In this document: piece after piece, positions 29,330 to 39,094 of the stretch
How positions within the stretch are numbered: the first letter of the stretch is position 1
Layout of the letters: every line of letters begins with the position of its first letter
Origin: Paucisalibacillus globulus
Lineage (GTDB): Bacteria; Bacillota; Bacilli; Bacillales; Amphibacillaceae
Assembly (NCBI RefSeq): GCF_900184735.1
Contig: NZ_LT855405.1
Span: 62,001 to 126,000, forward strand
Direction: 5' to 3'
DNA length: 64,000 nt
Notes under the pieces: model-generated
The model's input: only the letters and a program-made list of their open reading frames with translations
Told to the model about the DNA's origin: nothing
The model's database searches: none
Program-made: the position numbers and the translations under genes

Positions 29330-29633
29330 AACAATAAATGGTAAGATTACATTAAACTAACTATTGCTTCTATTTTAATTCAGAATTTTCAATTATAGTA
29401 CCCTACAAATCTAGGCATTTTCAAAATAACTACTAGTTCCATCTACCCTATTTATCTTAATTTTCTTCTAATTTAACTATAGGACTCCCTCAAATCGTAG
29501 GACTCTATCGAACTATTTTATGAATGGTTATTCATTTCAAGATTGGGATAATCCATAGCTTGGGTGAATATTTATTAGTAATCTATATTGTTTTTCTAAC
29601 AAGATAAAATTGATTGTGAAAGGAGTGAATTCC

Positions 29634-31115
29634 ATGACATATACATTAAATGAACAAATGAATACCATATTCCAAAATGGACTCAACATTATTCAAAGTC
29701 ATAAGGAGGAGATCTTGGAGGAATGGAATACGGTTACTGCTCGTCTTAACCTGAACAGAAATCGTTCACCTAAAAATATAGAAGACACCATTCAATACTT
29801 CTCTGATCGATTATTTCATACCACTAACAGAAATGCGTTAACTCTATCTCTTCAAACAAACAAATTTATCATCACATTGCTTGAAAATGCAGTACATAAA
29901 GTAATTCAACAAAATAATGCTTTCTCCCATAAAGATCATCAGGCTATTCAATATGTCTTTATCAAACTTAGTGAAGACGTCCTAGCTCAACCATATCAGC
30001 AATATTTTGCCATTGATTCCTTCCTTCAAAACCTTGTTGCATCTAATCAATTACCGATCATTTGGACTGCCATCGTTCTAAAACGGAATCATTATTTTCT
30101 AGTTGAAAAATGGTTTAATCATATGAGCCAAGATTTATTACATGGTAATGATGATGTGAAGGAAAGCACAATTTATGGATTATCTGAACGATTATTAAAT
30201 CAAATGTCCCCAGAGGAAAAACGAAAATATACCGTATTCCCAGTTCCATACGAAGACATTACCATCTTAATTTGTGTTCAAAAAGAAGACAGTACCCATG
30301 TTGTTCCATTTGTTTCTTATGCACTTCAGGTCTTCCAAAATGGAAAAGAATCCTTTCATGTAACGAAACAGGACCAACAATGGAAAGACTCTGTGATTAT
30401 GTTTAATGAAACCATCATGCGATCACAAAATCATCATGAAGCCGTTGAAAATATCTCTGCTGGATTTGTGAATTATCTACCTTTTGAGCGCTGTGCTTTA
30501 TTTTCTTATTCGGTCGATAAGCAAATGGGATTTGGTCTCTTTGGTCATCACCTAGATAACCAAGCGATCCAGAACATAACCGAGGATATTAGTAATCTCC
30601 CAATCATCCAAAACAATCTACAAATCTTGGAGTTATTTGGAAAAAGTTTAGATTACGTCCAACCAATCTATATTGCAGATGCAAAGGTCGGTTTCCCAAA
30701 TGAATATATTAAACAATTTAATTTACAAACCGTCATCATCGCCCCTATCTTTCTAAGCTCTAACAATAAACTATTGGGTGCCGCGATTCTTGATCAAGGC
30801 CCAGGAAAACACTTTAAAGTCGGACAGGAAATCTTCTCTGCACTTATCAAATTCGGTCAAAGCGCCGGAGAAATACTAGCAAAATTTTCATCAGAACAGG
30901 ACACAAGACCCCAATCTGACATCAATCTTACACCACGAGAAATAGAAGTACTTCAATTAATGGCAGAAGGATACTCTACCACCGAAGCCGCTAGCTTCTT
31001 AAACTTAAGTGAATACACCGTGCGCGACTATGTATCTGCTATCATGCAAAAGATGGATGCAAGAAATCGAACAGAAGCAGTTGCTAGAGCATTACGTGAA
31101 GGGTTGATTGAATAA
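29634..31115 (+). CDS. LuxR-type transcriptional regulator with GAF-like sensor domain
   Basis: A 493-aa regulator. Start at ATG 29634 with AAAGGAG 8 bases upstream; an earlier in-frame start would include that site. The N-terminal ~240 residues are helical and unassigned, residues about 260-410 resemble a GAF domain (CALFSYSVDKQMGFGLFGHH, VIIAPIFLSSNNKLLGAAIL), and the C-terminus is a GerE/LuxR helix-turn-helix (LTPREIEVLQLMAEGYSTTE, SEYTVRDYVSAIMQKM). It has its own terminator and faces the beta-oxidation operon, whose transcription converges on it. It is a reasonable candidate regulator of that operon or of the divergent DUF6230 operon. Ligand unknown. Confidence 0.85.
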   Translation: MTYTLNEQMNTIFQNGLNIIQSHKEEILEEWNTVTARLNLNRNRSPKNIEDTIQYFSDRLFHTTNRNALTLSLQTNKFIITLLENAVHKVIQQNNAFSHKDHQAIQYVFIKLSEDVLAQPYQQYFAIDSFLQNLVASNQLPIIWTAIVLKRNHYFLVEKWFNHMSQDLLHGNDDVKESTIYGLSERLLNQMSPEEKRKYTVFPVPYEDITILICVQKEDSTHVVPFVSYALQVFQNGKESFHVTKQDQQWKDSVIMFNETIMRSQNHHEAVENISAGFVNYLPFERCALFSYSVDKQMGFGLFGHHLDNQAIQNITEDISNLPIIQNNLQILELFGKSLDYVQPIYIADAKVGFPNEYIKQFNLQTVIIAPIFLSSNNKLLGAAILDQGPGKHFKVGQEIFSALIKFGQSAGEILAKFSSEQDTRPQSDINLTPREIEVLQLMAEGYSTTEAASFLNLSEYTVRDYVSAIMQKMDARNRTEAVARALREGLIE

Positions 31116-31146
31116 AATAAGGAGCTTGAGGGCTCCTTATTTTATT
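31116..31146 (+). terminator. Terminator of the LuxR-type gene
   Basis: AATAAGGAGC-ttgagg-GCTCCTTATT followed by TTATTT, immediately after the stop codon. Confidence 0.88.
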
Positions 31147-31179
31147 TGTGTATTTGTGTATTTGGGTATTTGTTTTGGA

Positions 31180-31599
31180 TTTGGGTGTATGGTGCTGGGT
31201 TTTGGGCATATGCTCCTCACATTTGGGCGCATGATGCTCCAGTTCGGGAGCATTTTACTCTTACTTGGGCGCAACGTCACTGGGTTCGGGAACATGCTCC
31301 TCACGCTTGGGCGCATGACGCTCCAGTTCGGGTACATTATACTCATACTTGGGCTCAACGTCCCTGGGTTCGGGCACATCGTCACTGGATTAGGGCACAT
31401 GCTCCTCATGCTTGGGCGCATGACGCTCCAGTTCGGGCACATTATACTCATACTTGGGTACATCTTCCCTGGGTTCGGGCACATGCTCCTCACGCTTGGG
31501 CGCATAACGCTCCAGTTCGGGCACATTATACTCATACTTGGGCGCAACGTCACTGGGTTCGGGCGCATTTTACTAGAATTCAAGCACATGCTTCAGAGT
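31180..31599. repeat. 21-bp tandem repeat array, about 20 units, with 84-bp higher order
   Basis: About twenty units of exactly 21 bp, each starting TTGGG or TCGGG (CTTGGGCGCATGACGCTCCAG, TTCGGGCACATTATACTCATA, CTTGGGCGCAACGTCACTGGG, TTCGGGCACATGCTCCTCACG). Four unit types recur in order, giving an 84-bp superrepeat. The array is clearly richer in G and C than its surroundings. All units are seven codons long, so frames stay open on both strands (plus 31108-31638 and 31146-31730, minus 31589-31137). No ribosome binding site supports any of them. It fills the gap between the convergent LuxR gene and the acyl-CoA ligase gene. Confidence 0.92.
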
Positions 31600-31628
31600 A
31601 CAAGGTGCATACTCCCCCCTACAAAGGC

Positions 31629-33467
31629 CTACTTCTGACCAACCACTTCCCTATTCCCAACCTCCCCCTCTCGATAGGACTCCTCAATCAAGTCCTGATA
31701 CTTCTCCATGATCACATTAATCCGAAGTGATAACTTAGGTGTTAATTCTCCACTATCAACTGTCCATGGTTCACTAATGATTAGTATCTTTTTTGGTTGC
31801 TCAAAATTTGCAAATTTTTCGGTTCTGTCCTTTACTTCCTGCTCTAAAAACTCTTTCACAACCTTGTAACTGGTGATTTCCTCAGCCGAATCTGTACGTA
31901 CGCCATTTTTCTTCGCCCATGGAAGTAAATTATCATAATCTGGGTTGATCAGACACATGATAAATTTTCGGTTATCCCCCACAACTAATGATTGCGCAAT
32001 ATACGGACTTTCATTGATAGCGTTTTCAATTGGTTGTGGTGCGACATTCTTACCAGTGGATAGTACTAGGATACGTTTCTTACGATCAATTATTTTTAAA
32101 TAGCCGTCATCTGTCCATTCTCCGATATCACCGGTTTTAAACCAATCATCTATAAAGGTTTCGGTTGTGGCTTTTTCATTTTTATAGTAGCCTTTCATAA
32201 CACTTGGTCCTTTTACAAGTACTTCCCCATCATCTAGAAGTTTTACCTCTAAATTAGGAAGTACCTTTCCAACCGTACCTACTTTAGAACGTGCCATTGG
32301 ATTTAACGTGATTACAGGTGAAGTTTCTGTCAATCCATACCCTTCTAAAATCGGCATATCTAGAGACCAGAAAAATCTAGCAATATCCGGGTTTAATGTG
32401 CCTCCACCAGAAACAAGGCCCCGTAATCTACCACCTAGTTTTTCTTTTACTTTCTTATAAACGAGTCGATTTGCTAGATTCCATTTCCTCGTGAAACTTT
32501 TCGGCATGGCATCTCCAAGAACTAAATCTTGAACAGTGGAATCTAAATAGCGTTCATATCGTTCGTTTCCTACTTCAACAGCCCAATGGAAGATTTTCTT
32601 TTTTAATGGTGGTCCACCATTGATTTCATCCATTACTCTTGCATATACCTTTTCAAATAGGCGTGGCACACTCGTCATAATGGTTGGTTTTATTTCGACT
32701 AAATTATCCTGGATAGTTTCAATACTCTCTGCATAAGCAATGGTTGTTCCTATCGATAACAATGTGTAATGCCCTGCCATTCGTTCAAAAACATGGGACA
32801 AAGGCAAATAGGATAAAGCAAGGTCTTCTGGACGCAACTCGATAAACCAGAACTTAACTGTTTCCACATTCGATAAAAAGTTCCCATGTGTTAGCATTGT
32901 TCCTTTGGGGTTCCCTGTTGTTCCAGATGTATAAATAATGGTTACTAGCTGTTCCCTATCAATCTCACGCCATATATCCTCCCAATTGGTAAGTAGACTT
33001 TCCTTACCGATTCTTTCAAAGTTTTCATAAGATAATTCTCCGCCTGATGAAAACTCTTCTTCTGGGTAGATGGTAATGATATAATCAAGCTTTGTACCAC
33101 CTGTAATAACCTTTTGCCTCTGTACCTCATTTTCGACTATAATTGCTCGTGCATCTGAATTCTCTAATACATAGGCAACCTGATCAAATGGCAAGGTTGG
33201 GTAGACAGGGACACTTACTGCCCCTATACTTGCTAATGCAAAGTCTGTTATCCCCCACATTGGATTACTATTGGACAGAATTGCAACTTTATCGCCTGGG
33301 TTGATTCCAAGAGCCTTAAAGGCTGAGGCAGCATAGTGTATCTTTTCCCAAAAGACACCATAGGTCATATGCTGGTAGATGCCGTTCACTTTCCACATAT
33401 AGGCATCTTTCTCACCATATTTCATGACAGTCCTATAAAGCATTTCTACTAGATTATTAGGCTTCAT
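31629..33467 (-). CDS. fadD: Long-chain acyl-CoA synthetase (AMP-forming)
   Basis: A 612-aa AMP-dependent ligase that activates fatty acids to acyl-CoA. Motifs: YTSGTTGNPKGTMLTHGN (P-loop), GYGLTETSP, WFKTGDIGEWTDDGYLKIIDRKK and a C-terminal domain with TGKNVAPQPIENAI. Its closest type is the long-chain FAA1/FadD15-like group. GGAGGTTTTTAG precedes ATG 33467. It is the last gene of the leftward beta-oxidation operon and ends directly at the 21-bp repeat array. No classical terminator was seen between its stop and the array. Confidence 0.92.
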   Translation of the reverse strand: MKPNNLVEMLYRTVMKYGEKDAYMWKVNGIYQHMTYGVFWEKIHYAASAFKALGINPGDKVAILSNSNPMWGITDFALASIGAVSVPVYPTLPFDQVAYVLENSDARAIIVENEVQRQKVITGGTKLDYIITIYPEEEFSSGGELSYENFERIGKESLLTNWEDIWREIDREQLVTIIYTSGTTGNPKGTMLTHGNFLSNVETVKFWFIELRPEDLALSYLPLSHVFERMAGHYTLLSIGTTIAYAESIETIQDNLVEIKPTIMTSVPRLFEKVYARVMDEINGGPPLKKKIFHWAVEVGNERYERYLDSTVQDLVLGDAMPKSFTRKWNLANRLVYKKVKEKLGGRLRGLVSGGGTLNPDIARFFWSLDMPILEGYGLTETSPVITLNPMARSKVGTVGKVLPNLEVKLLDDGEVLVKGPSVMKGYYKNEKATTETFIDDWFKTGDIGEWTDDGYLKIIDRKKRILVLSTGKNVAPQPIENAINESPYIAQSLVVGDNRKFIMCLINPDYDNLLPWAKKNGVRTDSAEEITSYKVVKEFLEQEVKDRTEKFANFEQPKKILIISEPWTVDSGELTPKLSLRINVIMEKYQDLIEESYREGEVGNREVVGQK

Positions 33468-33520
33468 CTAAAAACCTCCTTTTATCGTCTTATAAGCGAT
33501 ACCCCTTTAAGAAACATATA

Positions 33521-33868
33521 TTAAAAAGAAAACGAATTAAGAACTGTTTGTAGTTTTAAGGCAAGCCCCATATTTCCTTTAATTTTCAGTTTGCCACTCA
33601 TAAATGCTGCTGTAGGGTTTAGTGAACCTGCAACCAAATCTTTAAAATCATCCGCCTTCATGGTCAGTACAACACTAGGGGTTTTCTCTTCCCCTTTTAT
33701 CGCTCTTGCCTCCCTGGGATCAATAATCATTTGGAATGTTCCACCATCATCACCTGTTAAATTAAATTGATAAACGCCCTCCTTTCCTTTCAAAGCAGCA
33801 GGATCATAATGTAATGCCGCATCAATCATTTGGAACACATCCTCTGTTTTTGGCTTTACAAATTCCAT
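33521..33868 (-). CDS. SCP2 sterol-carrier-domain protein (second copy)
   Basis: A 115-aa protein consisting of one SCP2 lipid-binding domain (YQFNLTGDDGGTFQMIIDPR, AAFMSGKLKIKGNMGLALKL). It resembles the 39095-39439 product, sharing the end KLKIKGNMGLALKLQ and the spacing throughout. Such domains bind acyl chains or acyl-CoA and present them to beta-oxidation enzymes. It lies between the thiolase and the acyl-CoA ligase genes with short gaps. Binding of sterols as such is not implied. Confidence 0.85.
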   Translation of the reverse strand: MEFVKPKTEDVFQMIDAALHYDPAALKGKEGVYQFNLTGDDGGTFQMIIDPREARAIKGEEKTPSVVLTMKADDFKDLVAGSLNPTAAFMSGKLKIKGNMGLALKLQTVLNSFSF

Positions 33869-33883
33869 TTAGCATCCTCCTAA

Positions 33884-35017
33884 TCACATTTTTTCAATAA
33901 TCGTGGCAGTCGCCATTCCAAATCCTATACACATAACTTGAAGTCCATATCTTCCGTTCGTATCCTCCAGTGTATGGAGCAATGTGGTCATAATTCTTGC
34001 TCCACTAGCACCTAATGGGTGGCCGAGTGCAATTGCTCCTCCTCTACTATTCACTTTCGACATATCTGGCTTTAGTTCCTTCTCCCAAGCCTTCACTACA
34101 GAAGCAAATGCCTCGTTAATTTCAATCACATCCATTTGTTCAAACGTTAATCCTGCCTTTTCAAGTACTTGCTTGGTTGCTGGGATAACACCGGTGAGCA
34201 TCATAACCGGGTCAACCCCAACGACTGTTCTTGCTACGATTCTCGCCCTTGGGCTAAAGCCTAGCTCTTCCGCTTTCTCACGAGACATAAGTAATAACCC
34301 CGCTGCACCATCACTAATCTGACTTGAATTACCTGCTGTAACAACACCACCATCCGGGTTAAACGATGGAATTAGTCCGGAAAGCTTTTCCATTGATGTG
34401 TTTGTTCGAATGCCTTCATCTCTTGAAAACACCTCACCATTCCTAAGCTTGATTGGTAAAATCTCTCGATCAAATAACCCTTTCTCCCTTGCATTTGCAG
34501 CCTTTTGGTGGCTTTCAAGCGAGAATTCATCCAGTTCCTCTCGAGAAATTCCCCACTGGGAAGCTATCATTTCTGCAGAAAACCCCTGAGGGACGATATT
34601 GTACTGTTCAATTAACATATTACTAAATGCACCTAAGTCACTCCCCATCGGTACTTGACTCATATTTTCTACACCACAGGCAATGGCAATGTCGGCATCC
34701 CCTGCAAGAATTGCTTGCGCTGCATTATGTACAGCCTGCTGGCTCGAGCCACACATGCGATTAATCGAATAGGCAGGGACATCAACTGGAAATCCAGCAG
34801 CAAGGACCGCCATTCGACCGATATTCCCACCTTGCTCTTCTGTCATAGTGACACAACCACATGCTACATCTTCCACCATAGAAGGGTCTAACTTGTTACG
34901 GTCAATCAGTGATGTAAGAACAGGTGCTAGTAAATCAACTGGATGAACACTTGATAAAGATCCATTTTTCTTCCCTACAGCAGTCCGAATCGCATCCACA
35001 ATCACTACTTCATGCAT
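33884..35017 (-). CDS. Thiolase (acetyl-CoA acyltransferase)
   Basis: A 377-aa degradative thiolase closing the beta-oxidation cycle. The nucleophilic Cys lies in NRMCGSSQQA, the catalytic His in GGAIALGHPLGASGAR, and the second Cys in VMCIGFGMATATIIE. Several stretches (CGCVTMTEEQGGNIGRMA, SSQISDGAA, EINEAFASVVKAW) recall the thiolases of actinobacterial steroid side-chain degradation (FadA5 type) as well as ordinary fatty-acid thiolases; this is from memory and needs alignment. GGAGGTGTTCAT precedes ATG 35017. Operon context supports fatty acid or branched acyl oxidation. Confidence 0.9.
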   Translation of the reverse strand: MHEVVIVDAIRTAVGKKNGSLSSVHPVDLLAPVLTSLIDRNKLDPSMVEDVACGCVTMTEEQGGNIGRMAVLAAGFPVDVPAYSINRMCGSSQQAVHNAAQAILAGDADIAIACGVENMSQVPMGSDLGAFSNMLIEQYNIVPQGFSAEMIASQWGISREELDEFSLESHQKAANAREKGLFDREILPIKLRNGEVFSRDEGIRTNTSMEKLSGLIPSFNPDGGVVTAGNSSQISDGAAGLLLMSREKAEELGFSPRARIVARTVVGVDPVMMLTGVIPATKQVLEKAGLTFEQMDVIEINEAFASVVKAWEKELKPDMSKVNSRGGAIALGHPLGASGARIMTTLLHTLEDTNGRYGLQVMCIGFGMATATIIEKM

Positions 35018-35032
35018 ATGAACACCTCCATG

Positions 35033-35878
35033 TTAAAACGTAAATAATTCAATACCACCTGAAACATTTAGTCCAACTCCAGTAATATATTTCGCTTTAT
35101 CGGAAACTAAGAACGTAATCGCATTGGCTATATCTTCTGGTTCACCTGGTCGTTTAAAAGCAGTTCTTTTAATCATCCGCTCATTCATCTTCGGGTTGCC
35201 AAAATGAAAAGCCTCTGTCCCGATAATACCTGGAATAATTGCATTTACATTTATCCCAAACCGAGCACCTTCTAGCGCCATACTTTTCGTAAATCCTAAT
35301 AATCCTGACTTTGTTGTGGAATAACTTGCTTGACCAAACCCACCAAGGGTACCAGCTACAGAAGCCATATTAATGATTTTTCCATATCCTTGTTCCTTCA
35401 TATACGGCCAAACTGCCTTTGTGCAGTTATATGCTCCTGTTAAATTCACATTCAGATCCCGTTCCCAGTAATCATCATTTTGATCTTCAATTTGTGAGAC
35501 GTGATCCAATGTACCGGCATTATTAATCAATATATCAATCCGACCAAACTCTTCTTTCACCTTTGCAAATACTTGTTTTACTTGGTTACGATCAGTTACA
35601 TCCATTTTCATTGCGAACGATCTCCGGCCCATATTTTCAATTTCTTTCGCCGTTTTGTCCGCATACATCACATTCGTGCTTTGCATAATTTGTGCTATTG
35701 GACCATACTTTTCGGCTTCTTTCTCATTGGTTTCGTCTGATTCTATTAAAATATCTGTTATCACAACATCTGCTCCAGATGCTGCTAATGCCAGTGCATC
35801 AGCACGTCCCAAGCCTCTTGAGGCACCTGTTACAACAGCTACTTTCCCTTTTAACAAATCATTCCAAGACAATATCAT
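35033..35878 (-). CDS. SDR-family oxidoreductase, probable 3-hydroxyacyl-CoA dehydrogenase
   Basis: A 281-aa short-chain dehydrogenase with the cofactor motif VTGASRGLGRADALAL, NNAG, and the catalytic Ser-Tyr-Lys in MASVAGTLGGFGQASYSTTK. A 20-residue insert (SDETNEKEAEKYGPIAQIMQ) follows the second strand and is longer than in FabG. In this operon it is the only candidate for the 3-hydroxyacyl-CoA oxidation step, since no FadB/FadN-type enzyme is present. Exact substrate inferred. GGAGGGATGATATTG surrounds the start. Confidence 0.86.
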   Translation of the reverse strand: MILSWNDLLKGKVAVVTGASRGLGRADALALAASGADVVITDILIESDETNEKEAEKYGPIAQIMQSTNVMYADKTAKEIENMGRRSFAMKMDVTDRNQVKQVFAKVKEEFGRIDILINNAGTLDHVSQIEDQNDDYWERDLNVNLTGAYNCTKAVWPYMKEQGYGKIINMASVAGTLGGFGQASYSTTKSGLLGFTKSMALEGARFGINVNAIIPGIIGTEAFHFGNPKMNERMIKRTAFKRPGEPEDIANAITFLVSDKAKYITGVGLNVSGGIELFTF

Positions 35879-35891
35879 CCCTCCTAATCTA

Positions 35892-36695
35892 TTAACCTTC
35901 TAGGAAATTTGCTTTTTGCTTTAGAAAAAAAGCAGCTAGGCCAATACTTGGTTCATCAGAAGAAAAGGTTTCTGCAAAAGCTCTGGCTTCCACTTTTAAG
36001 CCTTCAGACAAACTCTTATCGGTTGCATTGATAGCCTTTTTTGCCAATCCCATAGCTTTGACTGCTCCTATTGCTAGCTTCTCTGAAAAAGATGTCACTT
36101 CCTCCTCAAAATTATCTCGGTCTATAGCGCGGTGAATTAAACCAATTTTTTCCGCTTCCTTTGCCTCTATTTTTTTGGCTAGAAAAATCATCTCCATTGC
36201 CTTGGCCCTGCCAAGAATTTGTGTCATTCTTTGCGTTCCTCCTGCACCTGGAATTAACCCAAGAGAAACTTCCGTCAATCCAATTTTCCCACCGCCCATT
36301 AAGCGAAAATCACAGGCTAATGCTAGTTCACAGCCTCCACCTAGGGCATATCCATTAATTGCAGCAATAACGGGCTTCGGCATGTTTTGAAACTTTTGGA
36401 AACAGCTTTGCATTCTAGCACTCTCTTTTTCTATAAAATTATCAGCGATAGAATCTTCTACCAGATCACTACTACCGGAAATCATCCCCTTAAGATCAGC
36501 CCCCGCTAAGAAAATCTTAGAGTTCTTAGAAGCGACGACAACAACCCTTGTTTTGCTATCGTGCGTTAATTCTTCCACAGCCTCCTCTAGCTCCTGCATC
36601 AATTCTTTGCCGATAGCATTTGCTGGTGGATTATCTATTTGAATCCATGTCACACCTTTATCTCGTCGTTCAATCTCAATCAGTTGATAAGCCAA
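35892..36695 (-). CDS. Enoyl-CoA hydratase/isomerase
   Basis: A 267-aa crotonase-fold protein. Oxyanion-hole motifs LAGADLKGM and NGYALGGGCELALACDFRL are present, and the catalytic Glu is seen in GLTEVSLGLIPGAGGTQRM. It hydrates enoyl-CoA in the beta-oxidation operon, between the acyl-CoA dehydrogenases and the SDR. Spacings to both neighbours are under 20 bases, so it is co-transcribed. Confidence 0.9.
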   Translation of the reverse strand: MAYQLIEIERRDKGVTWIQIDNPPANAIGKELMQELEEAVEELTHDSKTRVVVVASKNSKIFLAGADLKGMISGSSDLVEDSIADNFIEKESARMQSCFQKFQNMPKPVIAAINGYALGGGCELALACDFRLMGGGKIGLTEVSLGLIPGAGGTQRMTQILGRAKAMEMIFLAKKIEAKEAEKIGLIHRAIDRDNFEEEVTSFSEKLAIGAVKAMGLAKKAINATDKSLSEGLKVEARAFAETFSSDEPSIGLAAFFLKQKANFLEG

Positions 36696-36713
36696 CGTCT
36701 ACCTCCTCCCCCA

Positions 36714-37919
36714 TTACACTCGAATATCGTATGGTGCATATTGTCTACGTGCAATAACTAAATGCTGTATTTCATTCGTGCCCTCAAAAATATCAAATAC
36801 CTTCACATCACGATAAAGCTTTTCTACTAGGTGTCCTTCCAGTCCGGTAGGTCCCAATAATTCAAGAGCTTTAGAACACACATCTAGCGCCATTTGTCCT
36901 GCATATGCTTTACACATTGCTGCTTCCTTTGCATTGGCGATTCCAAGGTCAGCCATCCATGCAGCTTCCCAAGTAAGAAGTCTTGCTGCCTGAATATCCT
37001 GCTCTGCTTCGGCTAATATCTCAGATGCCAAATAATAGAACTTCCCATGACTTGGATATTCTCTTCTTACGATATCTAACGTATATTCATAAGCTGCTCT
37101 AGCGATACCAATAGCCATCGAAGCTACAATTGGACGAGTAGAATCAAAGGTCTTCATGGCAACCTGAAACCCAGATGGCTTGGTTCCACTTGTTTCATAA
37201 AGTTCCTCTCCACCTAGCAAATTCTCCGTAGGTACGAAACAATCCTCTAATAATAACTCTGCCGTTTCATTTGCTCTTAAGCCCATTTTCTTAACTAACT
37301 TTGTACAACTAAACCCTGGTGTTCCTTTTTCCACCACAAAAGCTCTTTGTCCCGCGCGACCAAGCTTTGCATCAACCGTTGCAAATACTACTACCCATGA
37401 AGCACGGCCACCATTTGTAATAAATATTTTTTGCCCGTTTAGAATATAGCCACCCTCAACTTTTTTGGCCGTCGTACGGACACCCGACGCATCGGAACCA
37501 GCTTCAGGCTCTGTTAACGCATATGCTCCCCAACGCGGTATATCCGTAGTAAATATGGATAGAAATCGTTCTTTTTGTTCTGGTGTTCCACTACTTTCTA
37601 TTGGTGGACCGCCGAGTCCTGCTCCGGGTAGTGAGAGCGTGATTGCAGGATCCCCCCAAGCCATTTCTTCTGTTGCTAGAACACCCATCCGATTTCCTTC
37701 TCGCTCACGCTTCTTCTTCCCTTTGGATGATCCTTTTCCTCCACCAAAAGAAGATGTATTTAATTGAATCCCCATTTGATTCACTTGGTGTAACCATTCA
37801 TCTGGAACTTTGCCAAGTTCATCGGCCACTAAGGCAATGGGTCGGATTTCTTTTTCTGCGAACCAATGGGTCATTTCTTTGATTTGCATTTGTTGTTCGG
37901 ACAGTTTAAATGAAATCAT
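36714..37919 (-). CDS. Acyl-CoA dehydrogenase (second of two)
   Basis: A 401-aa FAD enzyme. I choose ATG 37919, which overlaps the upstream stop as ATGA; a start 15 bases earlier is possible. Motifs: AYALTEPEAGSDASGVRTTA (FAD/substrate), IFITNGGRASW, and the C-terminal DVKVFDIFEGTNEIQHLVIARR with the active-site-type Glu in FEGTNE. A basic insert near residues 57-75 (GGGKGSSKGKKKRERE) is unusual for the family. It catalyses the first oxidation of acyl-CoA. Translationally coupled to the upstream acyl-CoA dehydrogenase, possibly forming a heteromer or covering another chain length. Confidence 0.9.
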   Translation of the reverse strand: MISFKLSEQQMQIKEMTHWFAEKEIRPIALVADELGKVPDEWLHQVNQMGIQLNTSSFGGGKGSSKGKKKREREGNRMGVLATEEMAWGDPAITLSLPGAGLGGPPIESSGTPEQKERFLSIFTTDIPRWGAYALTEPEAGSDASGVRTTAKKVEGGYILNGQKIFITNGGRASWVVVFATVDAKLGRAGQRAFVVEKGTPGFSCTKLVKKMGLRANETAELLLEDCFVPTENLLGGEELYETSGTKPSGFQVAMKTFDSTRPIVASMAIGIARAAYEYTLDIVRREYPSHGKFYYLASEILAEAEQDIQAARLLTWEAAWMADLGIANAKEAAMCKAYAGQMALDVCSKALELLGPTGLEGHLVEKLYRDVKVFDIFEGTNEIQHLVIARRQYAPYDIRV

Positions 37920-39055
37920 TCTACTGTCACCCACCCTTCATCTTTCCATAATTCCTCACCACGTTTTATTAACAAATTACGTTCGCGACCATAAAGCGAA
38001 ACTTGTGCCTGTGCATCACGCATCCACTTTTCCACTGGGAATTCTTGAACAAATCCATGACCACCTAGAAGCTGTACCGCTGCATCTGTTACAAAACGAA
38101 CTCCCTTATGTGCACGGTGTAACGCGCTTAAAGCTAAACCAAATGCAGCCTTAGAATTTTCATCAGCTTTGATTGCTGCATCCCATGTTAAGTGATTTAC
38201 AATTCGAGTTTCCATCACCATCTTGGCAATCTTAAAGGATACCCCTTGAAACTTGGCAATTTCCTGTCCAAATGCCTTACGTTCTGCTGTATACTGTGTT
38301 GCATAATCAAGTGCTGCTTCCATTAGACCATTTTGTTTGGCAGCTTGCAGAATATAGTTGCGAGTTTGTACCTTTTCTATGAGACTTGCTGCTTCTACCC
38401 CAATTGCCAGGACTTTACCCGCTACAATATTTTCAAACTTTAGCTTTCCTAACCCAGATGCTAGGAGTCCTAAACGATAGTCTCCTTCAGCCACTTCCCA
38501 TTCTTGGTCATGAAGTAGAAGTACGATAGGTTCACCTTCCTCGACTCTAGCAAATACAACTACTATCTCCGCAAATTGTGCGAAACGTACTGGTTCTGTT
38601 TCTCCATTTATGACATAGTATTTTCCATCTTTTCGAACCGAGATGGACTTACGAAATGGTTCTCTAGAATCTGTTAAATCTACTAATGCCACGGGATAAT
38701 TTGCTTCTGATACAACTCTTTCTTTTGTTGCTTGTAAATCCGCATGATTTGGAAGTAATCGAAATACTGTTGCTGCATCTCCTGGACTGGTTAAACCTTG
38801 AACAATTCCTAGATCACCCTTGCTTAAGGCCTTCATAAGCTGTACTTGTGTCAGTAATGGTAATTCTAACCCACCCCATTCTTCCGGTAATTCTAGAGAT
38901 AAAAACCCCAATTCCTTTGCTTCTTCAACCAAATCATCATGTACTTTACGTTCTATTTCAGACTGCCTAGCCAGCTTTCGAATTCTTTCCTTAGCAAAAT
39001 CTCTAGCAACTTCAACAAATGCAGTTTCATCATTTGTAGGTTGAAATGATATCAC
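37916..39055 (-). CDS. Acyl-CoA dehydrogenase (first of two, divergent)
   Basis: A 379-aa acyl-CoA dehydrogenase-like flavoprotein. The fold is clear (FVEVARDFAKERIRKLARQS, ERKAFGQEIAKFQGVSFKIA, AVQLLGGHGFVQEFPVEKWM). The usual FAD segment TEPxxGSD is replaced by a weaker VDLTDSREPFRKSI, and the C-terminal FEGTNEI block is absent (RDAQAQVSLYGRERNLLIKR). Loss of those residues suggests it is the less active partner of a heteromer with the next gene, as in actinobacterial alpha2beta2 acyl-CoA dehydrogenases; that is inference. ATGA overlap with the downstream gene supports stoichiometric expression. Confidence 0.85.
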   Translation of the reverse strand: MISFQPTNDETAFVEVARDFAKERIRKLARQSEIERKVHDDLVEEAKELGFLSLELPEEWGGLELPLLTQVQLMKALSKGDLGIVQGLTSPGDAATVFRLLPNHADLQATKERVVSEANYPVALVDLTDSREPFRKSISVRKDGKYYVINGETEPVRFAQFAEIVVVFARVEEGEPIVLLLHDQEWEVAEGDYRLGLLASGLGKLKFENIVAGKVLAIGVEAASLIEKVQTRNYILQAAKQNGLMEAALDYATQYTAERKAFGQEIAKFQGVSFKIAKMVMETRIVNHLTWDAAIKADENSKAAFGLALSALHRAHKGVRFVTDAAVQLLGGHGFVQEFPVEKWMRDAQAQVSLYGRERNLLIKRGEELWKDEGWVTVE

Positions 39056-39094
39056 TATTTATCACCCCTTCAAAAAGAGGGAGCTAATCTCCCC

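Noticed and set aside
31108-31730. Long open frames on both strands over the 21-bp array, readable as Gly/Leu-, His- or Pro/Ser-rich proteins
   Set aside because: They arise because every unit is seven codons long. No start signals fit, and three frames are open at once.
33481-33520. cre-like sequence before the acyl-CoA ligase gene
   Set aside because: At least three mismatches to the cre consensus.
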